NCBI RefSeq assembly: GCF_000195915.1
Contig: NC_002578.1
Location: 434,001 to 498,000 of the forward strand
DNA length: 64,000 nucleotides
Origin: Thermoplasma acidophilum DSM 1728
GTDB taxonomy: Archaea; Thermoplasmatota; Thermoplasmata; Thermoplasmatales; Thermoplasmataceae
Reading direction: 5' to 3'
The notes beneath the pieces are model-generated. The model was not told the DNA's origin and did not search any database. It saw nothing but the letters and a program-made list of their open reading frames with translations. This document shows positions 34,728-42,934 of the stretch, in pieces (positions within the stretch are counted from its first letter, which is position 1; each line of letters opens with the position of its first letter). The position numbers and the translations under genes are program-made.

Positions 34728-35954
34728 TCAAGTTATGCTGGTGTTCAGAGTTTCATACCCCTTTGTGTACCACAGGATAGAACCGATAAATCCTACTGCC
34801 CACGCTGCAGTTGCAAAGATCATGTAGTTGTACACCGAAATGCCAGAGAGCGCAAAAATGGATACGATATAGAGTAAATAGGCTATTCCACGTACCGTTG
34901 CTATGCCGAGACCGCGGTACCTGGTAACGAAGAGTTCTGGCTGCAGGATCTCTCTGACGGCCCATCCAAGTTCCCCGAAGAATGCGTTGATCACGAGCAG
35001 TACGACGAAGATGTCGAATGGAAGCCTGAAATATATGTAAAGCAGAAAGACGGCCATGGATACCGTTCCCCCAGCATAAGCCATTACAGACATTATTCTT
35101 CTGCCTATCCTGTCGATGAAGACCAGGATGAGGTAACCGAATGCTGCTTCTCCAAGTCCGTATATAAAAGGTATCAGGGAGGTGTATCTTGGATATTCGT
35201 ACGGGCCAAGTATGTCAGCAACCAGAGCGAACGTGAGCACAATGGTTATCGCGAATAGTACCAACACCGCCATCGGTATCGGAGACCCGAATCTTTGAAC
35301 TGGGATTTTATCGGAATGTGCTGAGACGAATGACCACCTCAGGCTTTCTGGCAGCTTCAGCCGGGTGACGATAGCTATTATAACTCCGGCCAGGCTCATT
35401 GCCAGAAAAACCACCTTCTCTATGAAAATGCTGTAACCAGCGACCAGAAATACGGCTGATATTGCGGCAACTCCCACATTTGCGCTGTTCGAAACCATTA
35501 CCAGAACCTTTCCCCTGTATTTGATGGGGAACTGCTCAGCAAGAAACGCCAGTGATACGGTCTCCTCTCCACCGAATCCAAACTCTGCCAGAAATATTGA
35601 CAGAAGTATTTCTATGAAATTTCCTGACAATATTATGCCAATTATACCCGCGATGCCTGAACTTATAGTGGCTATGAATAACTTCTTCCGACCGATCCTG
35701 TCAGATAGATATCCAAGGATCATGTTTCCAGCAAGAAGGCCAGCAGGAGAAGAGACAAGCACATATATGTCTTCGGCTGGGCTGACAAATGGCCACTCTG
35801 TCACGAGCGGAGCAGTCACAAGCAGAAGGCCCCACACGAAGAAACCCGATATCATGGTAAGGGCCATCACAGTATGGGTTCTGTTCCATCTTGCTTCGTC
35901 TAGAAAACTCCTAACCTCATCATAGTCCGAAAACCGCATGCTATTTTTTTCCAT
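34728..35954 (-). CDS. MFS transporter under TPP-riboswitch control (putative thiamine-related transporter)
   Basis: A 408-residue major facilitator with 12 helices. Motif A is LGYLSDRIGRKKLFIA and its repeat is VFIDRIGRRIMSVMA; FSVP-type loops are as in metabolite:H+ symporters. Its ATG lies 3 bp after a TPP riboswitch aptamer on the same strand, which points to thiamine, a thiamine phosphate or a precursor such as HMP as substrate. TPP-controlled transporters of this kind (called ThiT in comparative work) are known in Thermoplasma. The substrate is inferred from the riboswitch, not from the protein. Nothing else follows it but the IS110 relic. Confidence 0.88.
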   Translation of the reverse strand: MEKNSMRFSDYDEVRSFLDEARWNRTHTVMALTMISGFFVWGLLLVTAPLVTEWPFVSPAEDIYVLVSSPAGLLAGNMILGYLSDRIGRKKLFIATISSGIAGIIGIILSGNFIEILLSIFLAEFGFGGEETVSLAFLAEQFPIKYRGKVLVMVSNSANVGVAAISAVFLVAGYSIFIEKVVFLAMSLAGVIIAIVTRLKLPESLRWSFVSAHSDKIPVQRFGSPIPMAVLVLFAITIVLTFALVADILGPYEYPRYTSLIPFIYGLGEAAFGYLILVFIDRIGRRIMSVMAYAGGTVSMAVFLLYIYFRLPFDIFVVLLVINAFFGELGWAVREILQPELFVTRYRGLGIATVRGIAYLLYIVSIFALSGISVYNYMIFATAAWAVGFIGSILWYTKGYETLNTSIT

Positions 35955-35956
35955 AA

Positions 35957-36049
35957 TTTCCCTCCGCCGGTATTACCCGGATCAGGTTCCAGGGATCGAT
36001 CCATCCGGATCCTCTCAGCCCCTTATGGAGCTCCCCCACCACACCAGGT
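35957..36049 (-). promoter_or_regulatory. TPP (THI-box) riboswitch
   Basis: The minus strand has the conserved THI core. GGGGCTGAGAGGAT (about 36023-36010) is the pyrimidine-sensing helix, AACCTGATCCGGGTAAT the pyrophosphate side (about 35989-35973), and ACCGGCGGAGGGAAATT the closing segment (about 35973-35957). The aptamer ends directly before the ATG. The conserved GGAGGG near its 3' end (35965-35960) is also a good Shine-Dalgarno, 5 nt from the start. TPP binding would hide it, so control is probably at translation. Motif is unmistakable; the mechanism is inferred. Confidence 0.96.
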
Positions 36050-36052
36050 AGA

Positions 36053-36397
36053 TTTTCCTCCTATATTAGAACATTCCGTAATATTTTCATTCTAACTTGA
36101 TTAACTTCAGCGATCTGCATCTCTGCTTAAGCGTTGGAGTTTACCGATTCAACAATACGAGGGCGATGCTTCAACGACACGTGCATCCCGCCACCGGCAT
36201 CTCCACAGAGTAAAAGCATATCGCGTTATCATACTTTTCTGGCCCCTCCAAAGGGTTCCGGGCTTTTCTGTTGGGGGTAAGTCCTTGTATCATCCATCTG
36301 AAGATGAGGTTCTTATAGCATCCCCAAAACTAATGACTTTTCTATAACAAGGCAAAAACTGTTATTTTTGAAAAACTCAGAAAATAAAATTCATGCA
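36053..36397. other. Gene-free stretch between riboswitch and moaA; possible TnpB-end relic
   Basis: No intact gene in 345 bp. One minus-strand frame reads LLLCGDAGGGMHVSLKHRPR then IVESVNSNA and a stop (about 36210 down to 36127). This looks a little like the variable tail of IS605-type TnpB proteins; the match is weak. A stem can form between CCCCTCCAA (36243-36251) and TTGGGGG (36271-36277). The riboswitch promoter must also lie in the right-hand side of this region or just left of it (TATATTAGAAC near 36062). Confidence 0.3.
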
Positions 36398-37372
36398 TTA
36401 CTTGGACTCTGATATTGCGCTGTCATAAGTCTCTTCAGTCTGTTGCTCATCTCCAGGTTTCCAGTAAGGTTCGCGCAATGAAACCGCAATTCTGAATAGA
36501 TCCCTTAGCCTATTTTCGTCCGTTACACCCTTGAACGGTACATTGGTGTCCGATCTCATCAGGCAGGTCTTGAATTCACCGCGAGACGTGATTCTCAGCC
36601 TGGTGCAGTGCGCGCAGAAATCAGGATTGCGCTGCGGTTTTACGAACTCAATCTTGACCACACCGTGATCGTTTTTCATCAGGTATCTAGGCCTGTTATG
36701 CAGATCATTGTATTCAACGCCTATCGCTTTTTTCCTTATCTGGGCTTCGATTGGATCGAGGCTGATATGGTATCTCCTGTATTCCTCTGAACTCTCACCC
36801 TCGCGATCCGTTTCATACTCTATTAGCTGCAGAATTGCATTATTCTCGGCCGCGATTTCGAGCATCCTCGGAATATCGTTCACGTTCAGATCCTTCAGGA
36901 CTACGAAGTTTATCTTTACAGGCGTTAGCCCAGCATCATTGGCCGATCGAACAGCCTCCAATACTCGATCGATCATTCTGGTTCCTGTTATGAAGTGAAA
37001 ACGCTCATCATCTGGTGAATGTAATGAGATGTTAACTCTATCCAGGCCAGCCTTCTTAAGATCCTTTGCTATCTTTGGCAACATCGTACCATTTGTTGTC
37101 ATCGATATATTTCCGGTTATGTGTTTTCTTATCCTTCCTATAATGTCAATTATATCCGCTCTGAGCGTGGGCTCTCCGCCAGTTATCTTTACCTTGTTCA
37201 CGCCGAATTCATGCGATATCTTGACAACCCTTTCGATCTCTTCCGGTGTGAGTTCCTCGCCATTCACATCTGTACCTTCCATGTGGCAGAAAAAACAGCT
37301 GAAATTGCATGTCGTATTCAACTGTATCCTCAGACTCAGCACTGGTCTTCCATATCTGTCATAGATCGGCAT
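36398..37372 (-). CDS. moaA: GTP 3',8-cyclase MoaA (molybdenum cofactor biosynthesis)
   Basis: A 324-residue radical-SAM enzyme that starts molybdopterin synthesis from GTP. The SAM cluster is Cys22-x3-Cys26-x2-Cys29 and the GGE motif is [10 protein letters not shown]. The second, substrate-binding cluster is Cys253, Cys256 and Cys270 (FCAHCTRLR ... KTCL). The bacterial C-terminal Gly-Gly is absent; the protein ends in a charged tail after LREPYW, as I recall for other archaeal forms. A TATA-like GATAAATT near 37392-37399 gives a leaderless start. Its product supports the formate dehydrogenase at 16693. Confidence 0.92.
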
Positions 37373-37565
37373 TCACCATATACAGTAATTTATCATTAAT
37401 AACCTTATCCTGCAGTTCCATAAACAAAACATGAGTGTTCGATTGGAGCATCTTTTGCTTTACAGTTTTGAGCCCACGAAAAAGCTAAATAAGGATCAAT
37501 ATATTAGGGTTCAGACTGCGAGATATCGATAATTCTCGAGTAATAATAGAAAAAAGGTGAAAATA

Positions 37566-38840
37566 ATGGCAAGTCAGAAACCACACCTGAATCTGATAAC
37601 GATAGGTCATGTAGATCATGGAAAATCTACATTGGTAGGACGGCTGCTGTACGAGCACGGCGAGATTCCAGCACATATTATAGAAGAGTATAGAAAGGAA
37701 GCAGAGCAGAAGGGTAAGGCGACCTTCGAATTTGCCTGGGTCATGGATAGGTTCAAGGAAGAGAGGGAGAGAGGAGTTACCATTGATCTGGCCCACAGGA
37801 AATTCGAGACCGATAAGTATTACTTCACGCTTATCGATGCGCCTGGCCACAGAGACTTCGTCAAGAACATGATAACAGGTACAAGTCAGGCCGATGCGGC
37901 CATCCTAGTCATATCTGCAAGGGAAGGAGAAGGTGTGATGGAGCAGACCAGAGAGCATGCCTTCCTTGCGAGGACTCTTGGTGTACCACAGATGGTTGTG
38001 GCCATAAACAAGATGGATGCGACAAGCCCACCGTACAGTGAGAAGAGGTACAACGAGGTCAAGGCCGATGCTGAGAAACTCCTCAGGTCCATAGGTTTCA
38101 AGGATATATCATTCGTGCCCATAAGCGGCTACAAGGGAGACAACGTAACAAAGCCCAGCCCGAATATGCCATGGTACAAGGGCCCAACACTTCTGCAGGC
38201 ACTGGATGCCTTCAAGGTACCTGAGAAGCCCATAAACAAGCCGCTCAGGATCCCAGTTGAAGATGTGTATTCCATAACCGGTATCGGAACGGTTCCTGTC
38301 GGCAGAGTAGAGACGGGTGTCCTTAAGCCCGGTGACAAGGTCATATTCCTCCCGGCAGACAAGCAGGGTGATGTCAAATCCATCGAAATGCATCACGAAC
38401 CACTGCAGCAGGCAGAGCCTGGCGATAACATAGGCTTCAACGTCAGAGGCATTGCAAAGAACGATATCAAGAGGGGAGATGTCTGCGGTCACCTCGATAC
38501 ACCCCCGACCGTTGTGAAGGCGTTCACCGCTCAGATAATCGTGCTCAACCATCCGAGCGTCATAGCTCCTGGATACAAGCCGGTATTCCACGTGCACACA
38601 GCCCAGGTGGCATGCAGGATAGATGAGATAGTCAAGACCCTTAACCCGAAGGATGGAACAACTCTGAAGGAGAAACCAGACTTCATAAAGAACGGAGACG
38701 TTGCGATAGTGAAGGTCATACCTGACAAGCCACTGGTCATCGAAAAGGTTTCAGAAATACCCCAGCTTGGCAGGTTTGCCGTCCGTGACATGGGGCAAAC
38801 AGTTGCGGCTGGCCAGTGCATAGATCTCGAAAAGAGGTAA
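37566..38840 (+). CDS. tuf: Translation elongation factor EF-1 alpha (aEF1A)
   Basis: A 424-residue GTPase that brings aminoacyl-tRNA to the ribosome. G1 [10 protein letters not shown]3 DAPGHRDF, G4 NKMD, and the effector region [15 protein letters not shown] are all present, with the two beta-barrel domains after about 220. A GTG at 37557 is in frame, but the ATG at 37566 has AAGGTGA 5 nt upstream and gives the normal N-terminus [11 protein letters not shown]. It is followed 4 bp later by rps10 and then by fusA. Confidence 0.98.
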   Translation: MASQKPHLNLITIGHVDHGKSTLVGRLLYEHGEIPAHIIEEYRKEAEQKGKATFEFAWVMDRFKEERERGVTIDLAHRKFETDKYYFTLIDAPGHRDFVKNMITGTSQADAAILVISAREGEGVMEQTREHAFLARTLGVPQMVVAINKMDATSPPYSEKRYNEVKADAEKLLRSIGFKDISFVPISGYKGDNVTKPSPNMPWYKGPTLLQALDAFKVPEKPINKPLRIPVEDVYSITGIGTVPVGRVETGVLKPGDKVIFLPADKQGDVKSIEMHHEPLQQAEPGDNIGFNVRGIAKNDIKRGDVCGHLDTPPTVVKAFTAQIIVLNHPSVIAPGYKPVFHVHTAQVACRIDEIVKTLNPKDGTTLKEKPDFIKNGDVAIVKVIPDKPLVIEKVSEIPQLGRFAVRDMGQTVAAGQCIDLEKR

Positions 38841-38844
38841 TCCT

Positions 38845-39159
38845 ATGGTCTCCTATAAGGCAAGGATCTCACTGAGTGGCACTGAACACAGAGTGGTTGA
38901 CAGAGTCTGCAATGAAATCAAGGAGATTGCCAGCAGGACCGGCGTAGAAATACACGGCCCTATGCCGCTGCCAACCAAGAGGCTGGTGGTACCTGTCAGG
39001 AAGAGTCCTGACGGTGAGGGTACCAACACATGGGATCACTGGGAGATGAGAATACACAAGAGGCTGATAGATGTAGACGCTGACGAGAGAACACTCCGTC
39101 AGCTTATGAGGATCCCAATTCCTGATGGAGTACAGATTGAGATACAGATCAAAAGTTAA
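38845..39159 (+). CDS. rps10: 30S ribosomal protein S10 (uS10)
   Basis: A 104-residue small-subunit protein. [20 protein letters not shown], the family core [20 protein letters not shown] and [20 protein letters not shown] are clear. It starts 4 bp after the EF-1A stop, an arrangement common in archaea, and is surely in the same transcript. Confidence 0.98.
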   Translation: MVSYKARISLSGTEHRVVDRVCNEIKEIASRTGVEIHGPMPLPTKRLVVPVRKSPDGEGTNTWDHWEMRIHKRLIDVDADERTLRQLMRIPIPDGVQIEIQIKS

Positions 39160-39198
39160 TTTTTTTATTTTCAATAAATTAAATTCGGGTGTTTATTT

Positions 39199-41397
39199 AT
39201 GGGAAGAAAGGAAGATAATATAGAGAAGGCTCTTAAAATTGTAGAGCATACTGAATTGATACGAAATATAGGTATTGTTGCCCATATAGATCACGGTAAG
39301 ACAACGCTCAGCGATAATCTTATTGCCGGTGCGGGTATGATGAGCGAGGAACTGGCCGGCAAGCAGCTGGTTCTTGACTACGATGAGCAGGAGCAGGCCA
39401 GGGGAATAACCATAAACGCCGCCGTTGCCTCCATGGTTCACACGTTTCAGGGTAAGGAATATCTGATCAACCTCATCGATACGCCCGGTCATGTGGACTT
39501 CGGCGGCGACGTCACAAGGGCCATGAGGGCCGTCGATGGCGTCATCGTGGTTGTTGATTCCGTTGAAGGTGTGATGCCGCAGACGGAAACTGTGATAAGG
39601 CAGGCGCTGAGGGAGCACGTCAAGCCGGTTCTCTTCATAAACAAGATAGACAGGCTGATCAACGAACTGAGGCTTAACAGCGATGAGATGCAGAAGCGCT
39701 TCACAAAGATAATAACGGATGTGAACAGGCTGATCTCCAAGTATGCGCCACAGCAGTTCACCAAGGAGTGGCAGGTATCTGTTCAGGATGGTCGTGTAGC
39801 TTTCGGTTCTGCGTACAACAACTGGGCAATATCAATACCGGCCATGGCCGAAACGAAGATCACGTTCAAGGATATCGTAGAGTATGTCAAGAACGGAAAG
39901 CAGAAGGAGCTTGCGCAGAAGAACCAGCTTCACAAGATCATACTCAACATGGTCATAAGACATCTGCCGGATCCAAAGACCGCACAGTCCTACAGGATAA
40001 AGCAGATATGGAAAGGCGATCTCGATTCAGAAATCGGAAAGGCCATGATAAACTGCGATTACAAGGGCCCAGTGGCGATGATGGTCACAAAGATAATCAT
40101 AGACCCGCACGCGGGTGAAATAGCTATAGGAAGGCTATTCAGCGGAACTGTGAAGAAAGGTACGGATCTGTACATATCTGGTGCCGGCAAGGGCAAGGTG
40201 CAGACACTGGCCATGATGGTCGGCCCTGACAGGATACCTGTTGATGAAATAACGGCAGGAAACATAGCGGCCATAGTCGGGCTGAAGGGTGCAATAGCAG
40301 GTGCCACGGTTTCGTCGCTGGAAAACATGGTTCCGTTTGAGCCAATGATACATTATTCAGAGCCCGTAGTTACGCTTGCAATAGAGGCAAAGCACACGGC
40401 AGATCTTCCGAGGCTCATAGAGGTGCTTCGTGACATATCAAAGGCAGATCCCTCGATACAGGTCGATATAAACCAGGAAACAGGAGAACACCTGATCTCC
40501 GGTATGGGTGAACTTCACCTTGATGTAACGCTTTACAGGATAAAGAACGATTACAAGGTGGAGGTTGAAACCTCAGATCCGATCGTGGTTTACAGGGAAA
40601 CGGTTGAGAAGAAGGGCGGCCCATTTGAGGGAAAATCACCAAACAAGCACAACCGCTTCTATTTTGAGGTTGAACCTCTCAAGCCAGAGGTCATTCAGGC
40701 CATAGAGGACGGCGATATACCGCAGGGTTCAAAGTTCAAGGATAAGAAGGCCCTCGTGGAGCTGCTGGTAAGCAAAGGCATAGACAGGGATGAGGCCAAA
40801 GGTCTGGTATGCGTCGAAGGCACCAACATGATGTTCGACGTGACAAGAGGTATACAGTACCTTGACGAGACCATGGAGCTTCTGATCGAGGCATTCGTGG
40901 AAGTAATGAACAGAGGTCCTCTTGCAAACGAGAAGGTCTTCGGTGTAAAGGCCAGGCTCGTTGACGCAAAGCTGCACGAGGATAGCATACACCGCGGTCC
41001 AGCCCAGGTCATACCTGCGGGAAGAAACTCCATATACGGTGCAATGTGTGAAGCAAAGCGTGTCCTCCTTGAACCGGTTCAGAGGGTATTCATAAATGTA
41101 CCGCAGGAGGAAATGGGAGCGGCAATAAATGAGATACAGCAGAGGCGTGGCATAATCGAGGACATGAAGCAGGAAGGCGATGAGATTTCGCTGACAGCCA
41201 AGGTGCCGGTTGCAGGTATGTTCGGTTTCGCGTCCGCGATAAGAGGCGCCACAGGCGGAAAGGTGCTGTGGAGCTTTGAGAACGCTGGCTACCAGAAGGT
41301 GCCTCCGGAGCTGCAGGATTCGATCGTCAGGTCCATAAGGGAGAGAAAGGGCCTGAGGCAAGAACCATACGATGCGGATTACTACGCATCGATGTGA
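39199..41397 (+). CDS. fusA: Translation elongation factor EF-2 (aEF2)
   Basis: A 732-residue ribosomal translocase. GTPase motifs: AHIDHGKTTLSDN, RGITINAA, DTPGHVDFGG and INKIDRL. Domain IV near 590 contains SIHRGPAQVIPAGRNSIYGA, where the modified His (diphthamide) lies further down in domain IV as VFGFASAIRGATGGK-like loop context. Length fits the archaeal family. It follows rps10 by 40 bp and overlaps the end of the convergent binding-protein gene by 16 bp. Confidence 0.97.
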   Translation: MGRKEDNIEKALKIVEHTELIRNIGIVAHIDHGKTTLSDNLIAGAGMMSEELAGKQLVLDYDEQEQARGITINAAVASMVHTFQGKEYLINLIDTPGHVDFGGDVTRAMRAVDGVIVVVDSVEGVMPQTETVIRQALREHVKPVLFINKIDRLINELRLNSDEMQKRFTKIITDVNRLISKYAPQQFTKEWQVSVQDGRVAFGSAYNNWAISIPAMAETKITFKDIVEYVKNGKQKELAQKNQLHKIILNMVIRHLPDPKTAQSYRIKQIWKGDLDSEIGKAMINCDYKGPVAMMVTKIIIDPHAGEIAIGRLFSGTVKKGTDLYISGAGKGKVQTLAMMVGPDRIPVDEITAGNIAAIVGLKGAIAGATVSSLENMVPFEPMIHYSEPVVTLAIEAKHTADLPRLIEVLRDISKADPSIQVDINQETGEHLISGMGELHLDVTLYRIKNDYKVEVETSDPIVVYRETVEKKGGPFEGKSPNKHNRFYFEVEPLKPEVIQAIEDGDIPQGSKFKDKKALVELLVSKGIDRDEAKGLVCVEGTNMMFDVTRGIQYLDETMELLIEAFVEVMNRGPLANEKVFGVKARLVDAKLHEDSIHRGPAQVIPAGRNSIYGAMCEAKRVLLEPVQRVFINVPQEEMGAAINEIQQRRGIIEDMKQEGDEISLTAKVPVAGMFGFASAIRGATGGKVLWSFENAGYQKVPPELQDSIVRSIRERKGLRQEPYDADYYASM

Positions 41398-42173
41398 TCT
41401 TTTTTATTTTTTAAAGAATCGTTCTTAATTTTATTTATCCATGGAAGAACATCAGTTATGAACGAAGGCCCGTGGTGCGCAAAGAAATCGTATTTTGACG
41501 GTGTAACGTAGACGTTTCCGTTCCTGTAGGCCCTGAGATCTGTCCATCCCCTTTCCCTGATGATATCGTCTGGAGATACGCTCCTGAACATCTTGGGTTC
41601 GAATATGATTATGTCCGGATCCATTGACTTCACGTAGCCAAAATCAGGTTGCAACCACTCTCTGCGTTCTCTCTGGTATATGGATTGTATGCGCATCAGC
41701 GAAAGCGCATCCGTTATATAGCTGTATGATCCGAACGATACCGGGCCACCGAGATCCAGCTCAATATAGCCCGTCATCACGTCGTTCGTGGCTTCTGGTA
41801 TCGATCTCAGCAGTTTATGGTAAAGATCCCTTGACGCATCCAGCGAATCGACCTCGAAACCAACCTTCATCACAAGGTCCAGTATTCCGGCAACCGTTGA
41901 CGGAAGCTCGAATTCCACCACGTGGTATTTCTCTGAAAGCTTTTCATAGAGCGCATGCGGATAGCCTGATATCAGGAAGACTGCATCAGGATCGATCTTT
42001 GACAGTATGTCCCAGCTGACGGTGCCGTAGCTTCCAACCTTTTTCTTTTTCCTGGCTTCCTCAGGATGCACGCAGAACGCCGAATTTCCCGCTATGTTAT
42101 CGCTTTCGCCTATCATATACAGGATCTCGGTCACCGCCGGGCTCAGGGACACGATTCTGCTGTACCTTCCCAT
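41382..42173 (-). CDS. BtuF-like helical-backbone binding protein without signal peptide
   Basis: A 263-residue protein of the cobalamin/siderophore-binding (BtuF/FecB) family. RIVSLSPAVTEILYMIGESD starts the first lobe, VGSYGTVSWDILSKIDPDAV and SDIIIFEPKMF-like segments follow, and a long backbone helix joins the lobes. It begins directly with the domain: no signal peptide or lipobox Cys is present, and no ABC permease genes are near. So it is either cytoplasmic, perhaps a corrinoid handler, or exported by unknown means. Its 3' end overlaps EF-2 by 16 bp. Methylmalonyl-CoA mutase elsewhere in the window does need B12. Confidence 0.8.
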   Translation of the reverse strand: MGRYSRIVSLSPAVTEILYMIGESDNIAGNSAFCVHPEEARKKKKVGSYGTVSWDILSKIDPDAVFLISGYPHALYEKLSEKYHVVEFELPSTVAGILDLVMKVGFEVDSLDASRDLYHKLLRSIPEATNDVMTGYIELDLGGPVSFGSYSYITDALSLMRIQSIYQRERREWLQPDFGYVKSMDPDIIIFEPKMFRSVSPDDIIRERGWTDLRAYRNGNVYVTPSKYDFFAHHGPSFITDVLPWINKIKNDSLKNKKDHIDA

Positions 42174-42321
42174 GGCCGGATGATGCCTGATGGGCTAATC
42201 TTACTTTGCATGAAATATACCGTATAACATGTTCATATTAGTGGAAAGTACGATATTTCAGTAATTTTTTCATTTTTGTTCTTTTCAGCAATGGTTTTTT
42301 CTCTCACCGGATCTTGAACAT

Positions 42322-42720
42322 ATGGCTGGCAATCTGATGATAGTGGACAACCTTGATCTGGGCTATCCCTTCGTAGCTGATAGCCTGAAGGCATACGATG
42401 AATATTCCCTTCTGATAACAGATGGCATAGTGATGGACTTCTCGGATCTGCCTGATGGGGTTAGGGTACAGCGCATACTGACCGTTTATCAGCTCATGAG
42501 ATCCATAGTTGAAGGCCCTAACTTACCCTACATAATAATGGCAAGATCCGACATATTCAATTCGTGGCCCTACCCGGATCTGGACAACCTTTACGATACC
42601 ATGAGGATGAAAACGTTCTATTCAGGTTCCGATATAATACTGATGGTCATTGGAGGCCGCATAGTGTTCAGGAACATGCTGCACGGTGAGATGTATGGGG
42701 AGGAGTACGCCCAGTACTAG
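42322..42720 (+). CDS. Hypothetical protein, first gene of the PolB2 operon
   Basis: A 132-residue soluble protein of unknown family. It alternates strands and helices (LLITDGIVMDFSDLP, LTVYQLMRSIVEG, LPYIIMARSDIFNSWP, SDIILMVIGGRIVFR), a pattern like the second half of a RecA/RadA-type ATPase domain, but it has no Walker A loop. If that reading is right, it would be an inactive RecA-like adaptor comparable to proteins found with translesion polymerases; this is inference. It overlaps the next gene by 35 bp, so co-translation is likely. The start ATG follows a pyrimidine-rich leader. Confidence 0.6.
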   Translation: MAGNLMIVDNLDLGYPFVADSLKAYDEYSLLITDGIVMDFSDLPDGVRVQRILTVYQLMRSIVEGPNLPYIIMARSDIFNSWPYPDLDNLYDTMRMKTFYSGSDIILMVIGGRIVFRNMLHGEMYGEEYAQY

Positions 42721-42934
42721 GCAGGCCCTGGACATGATAATCTCCGGCATGGAGGAGATGAAGAAGGTGATGCGTACCGGAGATGCAGAGATCCTTGAAG
42801 AACTTGTTAGACTTGGAAAGCAGCATGCGGCTGAGATCTCTTATGCAGGTATTGATGTGCAGCTTGGCTTTCTTCTGGCTATGATCCTGGAGGTGGCAAA
42901 ACGTACATCAATGCCAGGGGATCGGACAGGGTGA
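42686..42934 (+). CDS. Small helical protein, second gene of the PolB2 operon
   Basis: Up to 82 residues from a GTG at 42686; ATG codons at 42695 and 42734 are alternatives, and MIISGMEEMKKVMRTGDAEI at 42734 looks like the true core. All-helical with a hydrophobic last helix (VQLGFLLAMILEVAKR). It overlaps the gene before it and shares GTGA (42931-42934) with the polymerase start. The tight coupling predicts a polymerase-binding partner. No known family. Confidence 0.55.
   Translation: MRCMGRSTPSTRQALDMIISGMEEMKKVMRTGDAEILEELVRLGKQHAAEISYAGIDVQLGFLLAMILEVAKRTSMPGDRTG

Noticed and set aside
36053-36397. RNase P or SRP RNA
   Set aside because: The GC-rich stem and CCCGGAACC segment first looked suggestive, but the conserved cores of those RNAs are absent.
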